A stretch of 19,531 nucleotides of DNA, taken from JAJDYQ01 sp942491945 (GTDB taxonomy: Bacteria > Pseudomonadota > Gammaproteobacteria > JAJDYQ01). The DNA is taken from assembly GCA_942491945.1 (NCBI GenBank), contig CALODD010000068.1:1-19531 (forward strand). The letters are read 5' to 3'. Numbering within the stretch: position 1 is the stretch's first letter; each line of letters begins with the position of its first letter. Below, one piece after another: positions 14,142 through 19,531 of this stretch. The notes beneath the pieces are model-generated. The model made no database searches. It was given only the letters and a program-made list of their open reading frames with translations, and was not told the origin of the DNA. Made by a program: the position numbers and the translations under genes.

Positions 14142-14970
14142 AGCCCGTGTCCTCACGGCACTTGTTTTAATACCGCTGGTTCTAGCGGGCATTATCTGGC
14201 TGAGCACTTCAACGTTAGCCGTTATTATCGGGCTATTTATCATAGTCGGTGCATGGGAATGGTCACGTCTTTCTGGTTTTACCAGCCTGATTTCCAGGCT
14301 CGCATATGTCGGTATAGCCAGTCTCAGCATGTGGCATTTTTATGACTGGCTGTCACAACCGGTACAGTTTAGAGATTTACTCTATATTGTTTTTGTCGCA
14401 TGGATGTTTGCCTTTGTCTGGTTGACGATTACACCTGCCGAAAAAATGTTATCTAATGCCATGAATGTGTATGTAAGGGCATTCATTGGTCTTGGTCTAT
14501 TGATTCCGTCCTGGCTAGCGATTCTGGCGCTACATACATATGCTGATCACGGTATCTGGTTACTCATTTCATTGTTCATACTGATCTGGGTTGCTGACTC
14601 TGGGGCATACTTTGCTGGCAAGCTCATGGGAATTACAAAGCTTGCGCCAGAGATTAGCCCTGGAAAGACACTGGAGGGCGTATATGGTGGACTGATTACG
14701 ACTGCGATCGTTAGTTACATTCTCGCCATCATTATTGGCTTCGAAGGTATTGAACGACTACAGTTTATTTCGATCGCGATGCTGGCAGCTATATTTTCGA
14801 TTATTGGTGACTTGTTTGAGAGTGTCGCCAAGCGTTCTGTTGGCGTGAAAGATAGTGGTCAAATCTTTCCCGGTCACGGTGGTGTAATGGATCGTATTGA
14901 TAGCCTGACCGCAGCTGCACCCATATATTTTCTGGGCTTAAGCTGGTTTCCTCATTTATTGCTAGGTTGA
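14134..14970 (+). CDS. cdsA: Phosphatidate cytidylyltransferase (CDP-diglyceride synthase)
   Basis: CdsA makes CDP-diacylglycerol from CTP and phosphatidate in the inner membrane, the entry to all phospholipids. The 278-residue protein is highly hydrophobic with about seven to eight membrane segments, beginning VLTALVLIPLVLAGIIWL. The CTP-transferase signature is near the C-terminus (230-256): SVAKRSVGVKDSG followed by FPGHGGVMDRID. Position three of the signature is Ala, where the published pattern usually has a larger aliphatic residue; otherwise it is complete. ATG overlaps the uppS stop, implying coupled translation. Confidence 0.95.
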   Translation: MLKARVLTALVLIPLVLAGIIWLSTSTLAVIIGLFIIVGAWEWSRLSGFTSLISRLAYVGIASLSMWHFYDWLSQPVQFRDLLYIVFVAWMFAFVWLTITPAEKMLSNAMNVYVRAFIGLGLLIPSWLAILALHTYADHGIWLLISLFILIWVADSGAYFAGKLMGITKLAPEISPGKTLEGVYGGLITTAIVSYILAIIIGFEGIERLQFISIAMLAAIFSIIGDLFESVAKRSVGVKDSGQIFPGHGGVMDRIDSLTAAAPIYFLGLSWFPHLLLG

Positions 14971-14984
14971 AGAGTTAACTGAAG

Positions 14985-16163
14985 ATGGGCATTGGGATAG
15001 CTATCCTTGGAGCAACGGGCTCAATCGGTAAAAGTACGCTCGAAGTCGTTGAGCTTTATCCTGATCAGTATCAAATTATTGCTTTAACCGCTCATCGTAA
15101 TGTCGAGCGCATGACCGCGCTTTGCCGGAAATATCAGCCCTCTATTGCTGTCATGGTTGATGAGCAGGCCGCTGGGCAGCTACGTGAGAATCTAACTGAT
15201 TTAAATATCGAAATTCTTTCTGGCGCAAAGGCTCTGGAAGAAGTCGCAGTACTACCTGAAGTGAATTACGTTATGGCAGCGATTGTCGGCGCTGCGGGTT
15301 TATTGTCGAGCCTTGCTGCTGCAAAGACTGGTAAGCGTGTATTACTGGCTAATAAAGAGTCCCTGGTGATGTCGGGTGATTTATTCATGCAGGCCATTGA
15401 GGATAACGGCGCTGAATTGTTACCCATTGATAGCGAACACAATGCGATATTCCAGTCTATGCCGCCAAATTTTCGTGATGGTTTAAAACAGACGGGTGTA
15501 GAACAAATATTATTGACCGCTTCGGGGGGGCCTTTTCGAAATACACCTGTCAGCGAGTTATCTGCTGTAACACCGGAGCAGGCAGTCGCGCATCCAAACT
15601 GGGACATGGGTAAGAAAATCTCTGTCGATTCTGCGACCATGATGAATAAGGGGCTTGAGGTCATCGAAGCACGCTGGTTGTTCAACGCCATGGCAGATGA
15701 TATTCAGGTGGTCATTCATCCACAGAGTGTGATTCATTCAATGGTCTCTTATAGCGATGGCTCTGTGCTTGCACAGTTAGGTAATCCGGATATGCGTACT
15801 CCAATCGCGCATTCATTAGCATGGCCAAATCGCTGTGAATCCGGTGTTAAACCGCTGGATATATTTGAAGTAGCGCGACTGGATTTTACCGAGCCTGACT
15901 TTCAGCGTTTCCCTTGTCTAGCGCTGGCTTATGATGCTTTGCGGGCTGGTGGGACTGCGCCTACGATTTTGAATGCAGCTAATGAAATCGCTGTCGATGC
16001 TTTTCTGAATGAGTCTATAAAGTTTACTCAGATTGATGAAGTAATTGATCGTACTCTGCAGTCCATTGATTCTATTCCATCGAGTTCGATAGAAACCATC
16101 CTGGCAGCGGATGAATCTGCACGAACTCACGCCCGTGGGGTAATCAATACACAATTATCATGA
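14985..16163 (+). CDS. dxr: 1-deoxy-D-xylulose-5-phosphate reductoisomerase
   Basis: DXR converts DXP to 2-C-methyl-D-erythritol 4-phosphate with NADPH, the first committed step of the MEP isoprenoid route, which feeds the UppS reaction encoded two genes upstream. Length 392 (E. coli 398). Motifs: NADPH-binding GATGSIG (9-15), LLANKESLV (120-128), metal ligands D149 and E151 in PIDSEHNAIFQ, ASGGPFRN, HPNWDMGKKISVDSATMMNKGLE with N221, K222 and the third metal ligand E225. ATG 14985 is 14 nt after cdsA. The stop overlaps the rseP start (ATGA). Confidence 0.97.
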   Translation: MGIGIAILGATGSIGKSTLEVVELYPDQYQIIALTAHRNVERMTALCRKYQPSIAVMVDEQAAGQLRENLTDLNIEILSGAKALEEVAVLPEVNYVMAAIVGAAGLLSSLAAAKTGKRVLLANKESLVMSGDLFMQAIEDNGAELLPIDSEHNAIFQSMPPNFRDGLKQTGVEQILLTASGGPFRNTPVSELSAVTPEQAVAHPNWDMGKKISVDSATMMNKGLEVIEARWLFNAMADDIQVVIHPQSVIHSMVSYSDGSVLAQLGNPDMRTPIAHSLAWPNRCESGVKPLDIFEVARLDFTEPDFQRFPCLALAYDALRAGGTAPTILNAANEIAVDAFLNESIKFTQIDEVIDRTLQSIDSIPSSSIETILAADESARTHARGVINTQLS

Positions 16164-17515
16164 TCGATATTCTACAAAGCGCTGTTTCATTTGTAGTCGC
16201 GATTGGCATTCTTGTCACCGTCCATGAGTTTGGGCATTTCTGGGTGGCAAGAAAGCTTGGTGTAAAAGTCCTGCGATTCTCAGTTGGTTTTGGTAAGCCT
16301 CTATTTAAGAAAACTGGTAAAGACGGCGTTGAGTATGTCGTTGCTGCAATTCCACTGGGCGGGTATGTCCGTATGCTCGGTGAATCTGATGACGAAGTGA
16401 CTGAAGCCAACCGACACCAGGCCTTTAATCACAAACCACTCAGCGTCAAAGCGGCTATTGTTATTGCTGGGCCTATGCTGAATTTTATCTTCGCTATATT
16501 GGCCTACTGGTTAATGTATACGGTTGGCATACCGGGACAGGTTGCCATGCTGGGTGAAATTGAGCCAAATTCCATAGCGGCACATGCGGATATGAAGCCG
16601 GATGAGCAAATAGTGCAGATCAGTGAGCAGAAAACAGCGACGTGGAGTGCGGTGAATGCGGCTTTGCTTGATGTAGTGATTGATTCGGATGAATTTACGA
16701 TTCATACCGTGACTGAATATGGTTCACAGCGCCGTTATACGTTACCGGTCGAAGATCGTGCCAATTTACTGGATGACAAAGGCGTAGTACGTAATTTGGG
16801 GCTCAATCGTTGGAGGCCGCCTGTATGGATAGGAAAGGTTGTTGCTGGTGGAGCAGCTGATAAAGCCGGCTTTCAAAAAGGTGACCTGGTATTAAGTGCA
16901 GACGATCAGTCGATCAGTAACTGGCGCCAATGGGTGGAGTACATCAGTCAACGCCCTGGTCAGGATATTAAAGTGACTGTTAGGCGATCTGGTGGTGAAA
17001 CATCAGTAACAGTGCGTCCTGAACCAGTCGACTATGAAGGTAAAACCATAGGGCGTATCGGCGTACATGGTCATATTCCAGATGAAGTACGTGAGAGACA
17101 TCTTGCTGTAGAGCAATATGGGTTAATCGAAGGTGGCTTTCAGTCGATATCTAAAACCTGGGATTTATCGATATTGATGCTCAAAATGCTGGGTAAAATG
17201 GTTGTAGGTGAGGCATCGCATAAAAATATTAGTGGTCCGATCACTATCGCTCAGTATGCGGGCATTACCGCAGAATTAGGGTGGTTGGAATTTGTGCGTT
17301 TTCTGGCACTGATTAGTATCAGCCTGGGTGTGTTGAATTTATTGCCGATTCCTATGCTCGATGGGGGACATTTATTGTATTACGTTATAGAATCCGTCCA
17401 CGGTAGACCTTTATCCGAACAAGCCATGGCGATGGGGCAACAAATAGGTATTTCCTTCCTGTTTTTGTTGATGTTACTGGCTTTTTATAACGACTTTAAT
17501 CGTTTATTTGGGTAG
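16160..17515 (+). CDS. rseP: Site-2 intramembrane zinc metalloprotease RseP
   Basis: RseP cleaves the anti-sigma factor RseA within the inner membrane after DegS, freeing sigma-E, and also clears signal peptides. The 451-residue length matches E. coli (450). The first membrane helix carries VTVHEFGHFWVA with zinc ligands H22 and H26 and catalytic E23; the third ligand is D401 in LLPIPMLDGGHLL. A periplasmic PDZ module is clear at about 213-275 (AGGAADKAGFQKGDLVLSAD) and a more diverged one precedes it. C-terminal membrane segment ends the protein. Overlaps dxr by 4 nt. Next to bamA, whose substrates signal through the same stress response. Confidence 0.96.
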   Translation: MIDILQSAVSFVVAIGILVTVHEFGHFWVARKLGVKVLRFSVGFGKPLFKKTGKDGVEYVVAAIPLGGYVRMLGESDDEVTEANRHQAFNHKPLSVKAAIVIAGPMLNFIFAILAYWLMYTVGIPGQVAMLGEIEPNSIAAHADMKPDEQIVQISEQKTATWSAVNAALLDVVIDSDEFTIHTVTEYGSQRRYTLPVEDRANLLDDKGVVRNLGLNRWRPPVWIGKVVAGGAADKAGFQKGDLVLSADDQSISNWRQWVEYISQRPGQDIKVTVRRSGGETSVTVRPEPVDYEGKTIGRIGVHGHIPDEVRERHLAVEQYGLIEGGFQSISKTWDLSILMLKMLGKMVVGEASHKNISGPITIAQYAGITAELGWLEFVRFLALISISLGVLNLLPIPMLDGGHLLYYVIESVHGRPLSEQAMAMGQQIGISFLFLLMLLAFYNDFNRLFG

Positions 17516-17544
17516 GTCGTTGTCTAACGGAAAGCATAAATATA

Positions 17545-19521
17545 ATGAAATCAATTAGATCCACAGCATATTTAATTCTATTTCTACTTTGGGGAATGAT
17601 TGGCGACGCTTTTGCCAATAGCTTTGTCGTAGAGGATATCCGTGTCGAAGGTATTCAACGTATTTCTGCTGGAACCGTATTCAATTACCTTCCTGTTAAA
17701 GTCGGAGAAGAATTCAGTGAATCACGTTATGCGGAGGCTATTCGTACTCTTTTTAAGAGTGGCTTTTTCAAGGATGTCCGTTTAGAAAGGCAGGGCGATG
17801 TGCTCATTGTTAACGTTGCTGAGCGCCCAGCTATTGCAAGCATCGAGTTTACGGGAAATAAAGAATTTGATAGTGACGAACTCAAAGAATCGCTTAAAAC
17901 AATTGGCCTTGCTGAGGGGCGTGTATTTAATAAATCTACATTAGATAAAGTAGAACAGGAATTAAGGCGTCAGTACTACTCGAATGGTAAATATTCGGTA
18001 AAGATTAAATCAACATCTACGCCTCTAGAACGTAACAGGGTGGGTATCACGATTGATGTTTCTGAAGGAACAGCTGCAAAAATCAAAGAAATCAATATTG
18101 TAGGCAATACCGTATTTGAGGAAGAAGACCTTCTAGAGCAATTCGAATTGACTGTACCTACATGGTATTCGTTCTTCTCAAAGGATGACCAATACTCTAA
18201 GCAGAAATTGGCCGCAGATCTGGAAAAACTGAGTTCTCATTATCTGGATCGTGGTTATCTCAAATTTAATATTGATTCGACTCAGGTCTCGATTACGCCT
18301 GATAAAAAAGATATTTACATTACTATCAACATTACAGAGGGTGAGCAGTACACAGTTTCTGAAGTGACAATATCAGGTAAATTACTTTATCCTGATGAGG
18401 AACTATTTAAGGCCGTTCAAGTTCGTGATAAGGATGTATTTTCACGTCGTTTAGTTGTGGATAGTACAGATCGTTTAACTGATTTGATGGGTAATGATGG
18501 CTATGCTTTTTCTAACGTAAACACAATTCCCGATGTTGATGAAAAGAATAAGACTGTAGCGCTTACATTTTTTATTGATCCAGGTCGTCGTATTTATGTG
18601 CGACGCGTTAATTTCAGTGGCAACTCAAGAACCAGAGATGAAGTATTACGCCGTGAAATGAGGCAAATTGAGAATGCATGGATGTCGTCAAAAGATATAG
18701 AGCGTTCTACAACTCGATTGGAGAGACTGGGTTTCTTTGAGCAAGTTAATGTCGAAACTCCTGCTGTTCCAGGCAACCCAGATCAGGTAGATATTAATTA
18801 TTCAGTCATCGAACAACCATCAGGTGCGTTATTGGCAGGTGTCGGCTACTCGCAATCTCAAGGAGTGGCTTTTAATTCAAGTATTTCCCAAGAAAACTTT
18901 CTGGGCTCAGGTGTAAAATTCGGGGTCAACTTTAGTACCAGCAAAGCAGATACAGCATATGGTGTTAGTTTTACTGACCCTTATCATACTGTTGATGGTG
19001 TTAGCCGTGGATTCAATGTGTTGTATCGCGCACGAGATGCTGAAGAGTTAAATGTTTCCGACTATACAACAGATCTTTTGTTAGGAAAGGTTAATTACGG
19101 TATTCCTGTTAGTGAACATAATACAATTCACTTGGGTGCAGGTTTTGAACACTTAAAATTACAACCAGCTAGTACGGCTTCAGCAGAGATATTAGCCTTT
19201 GAAGCTAAAGAGGGTGACACATATTCAAACTTCGTAGTAAATGCTGCTTGGGTAGATGATAAGCGTAATAAAGTGGCATTATTTGCGGATCGAGGTACAT
19301 TAAATTCAATAAGTACAGAATTTACGTTGCCAGGAAGCGACTTACAGTATTATAAAGTTGATTTGCGACATCAACGATATATTCCTCTTTCGCGAAGAAT
19401 TACATTAATGTTAAATGGCAGGATAGGATTGGGTGACGGGTATGGCAATCAGGATGATTTGCCATTCTTGGAGCATTATTATTCCGGCGGTGTTAATTCC
19501 GTGCGTGGTTATACGCCGTAA
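17545..19521 (+). CDS. bamA: Outer-membrane assembly factor BamA, apparently truncated
   Basis: BamA inserts beta-barrel proteins into the outer membrane. The product has a signal peptide (cleavage after AFA, residue 25), five POTRA domains over about 26-420 (IRVEGIQRISAGTVFNYLPV; VEQELRRQYYSNGKY; INIVGNTVFEEEDLLEQF; VTISGKLLYPDEELFKAV; VNFSGNSRTRDEVLRREM) and the first part of the Omp85 barrel (GVGYSQSQGVAFNSS, FLGSGVKFGVNFSTS). It ends at residue 658 just after the loop-6 motif SVRGY (R654), where E. coli BamA (810) has R661. About 150 residues, the last strands and the C-terminal beta-signal are missing. The TAA is 10 nt before the window ends, and the residues expected after VRGY (such as xxLGP) are not found in any frame there. 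A contig-end error or real mutation is likely. Family identity is secure; the 3' end is not. Confidence 0.9.
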   Translation: MKSIRSTAYLILFLLWGMIGDAFANSFVVEDIRVEGIQRISAGTVFNYLPVKVGEEFSESRYAEAIRTLFKSGFFKDVRLERQGDVLIVNVAERPAIASIEFTGNKEFDSDELKESLKTIGLAEGRVFNKSTLDKVEQELRRQYYSNGKYSVKIKSTSTPLERNRVGITIDVSEGTAAKIKEINIVGNTVFEEEDLLEQFELTVPTWYSFFSKDDQYSKQKLAADLEKLSSHYLDRGYLKFNIDSTQVSITPDKKDIYITINITEGEQYTVSEVTISGKLLYPDEELFKAVQVRDKDVFSRRLVVDSTDRLTDLMGNDGYAFSNVNTIPDVDEKNKTVALTFFIDPGRRIYVRRVNFSGNSRTRDEVLRREMRQIENAWMSSKDIERSTTRLERLGFFEQVNVETPAVPGNPDQVDINYSVIEQPSGALLAGVGYSQSQGVAFNSSISQENFLGSGVKFGVNFSTSKADTAYGVSFTDPYHTVDGVSRGFNVLYRARDAEELNVSDYTTDLLLGKVNYGIPVSEHNTIHLGAGFEHLKLQPASTASAEILAFEAKEGDTYSNFVVNAAWVDDKRNKVALFADRGTLNSISTEFTLPGSDLQYYKVDLRHQRYIPLSRRITLMLNGRIGLGDGYGNQDDLPFLEHYYSGGVNSVRGYTP

Positions 19522-19531
19522 CTGAACGAAG

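Noticed and set aside
17516..17544. Sigma-E promoter before bamA
   Set aside because: No GGAACTT-like -35 with a suitable -10 was found in the gap or in the part of rseP I scanned.
1..19531. CRISPR array, tRNA, rRNA, insertion sequence, prophage or toxin-antitoxin genes
   Set aside because: None seen: no spaced direct repeats except the rpsB tandem, no transposase or integrase motifs, and genes are otherwise core functions.

Overview
The window looks like a chromosomal core region of a gammaproteobacterium. The evidence is a conserved gene order (map/glnD divergent from rpsB-tsf-pyrH-frr-uppS-cdsA-dxr-rseP-bamA), a succinylase-branch lysine/diaminopimelate gene set (dapC, dapD, dapE), GlnD-type nitrogen control and an outer-membrane BamA. 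Base composition is intermediate by eye. The sequence does not let me name a genus.

Layout. (1) Positions 1-4365, minus strand: dapC-dapD-asmA-like-dapE, reading leftwards off the window edge. This set makes meso-diaminopimelate for peptidoglycan and lysine, with an AsmA-family envelope protein embedded in it. dapE carries one apparent -1 frameshift in a 5-nt A/T run. (2) Positions 4366-6407: a small accessory block between dapC and glnD. It holds a VOC/glyoxalase-fold protein (+), a secreted glycine-rich low-complexity protein (-) and a CRP/FNR-family regulator (-) that keeps three of the four FNR iron-sulfur cysteines. Its upstream region contains a perfect 17-bp dyad. (3) Positions 6408-9864, minus strand: glnD and map. 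(4) Positions 9865-10138: divergent control region with a strong extended -10 promoter with a GC-rich discriminator and a structured rpsB leader. (5) Positions 10139-19531, plus strand: the translation/isoprenoid/envelope cluster rpsB, tsf, pyrH, frr, uppS, cdsA, dxr, rseP, bamA. Most of these genes are tightly packed or overlapping and are probably co-transcribed from the rpsB promoter.

How the genes work together. The right arm couples ribosome function (S2, EF-Ts, RRF) and UMP supply to making undecaprenyl phosphate (dxr, uppS), phospholipid (cdsA) and outer-membrane proteins (rseP, bamA). The left arm supplies the peptidoglycan cross-linking amino acid.

Most notable features: ribosomal protein S2 has an unusual ~80-residue Lys/Ala/Thr histone-like C-terminal tail encoded partly by a perfect 36-bp tandem repeat; the FNR-like regulator has an altered cysteine set and recognition helix next to a matching candidate operator; the secreted Gly-rich protein is of unknown function; and bamA stops early, inside the barrel, just after the VRGY motif and 10 nt before the window ends. 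I see no tRNA, rRNA, CRISPR array, insertion sequence or phage gene. I found no convincing case for an entirely new multi-gene system; the accessory block is the best candidate.
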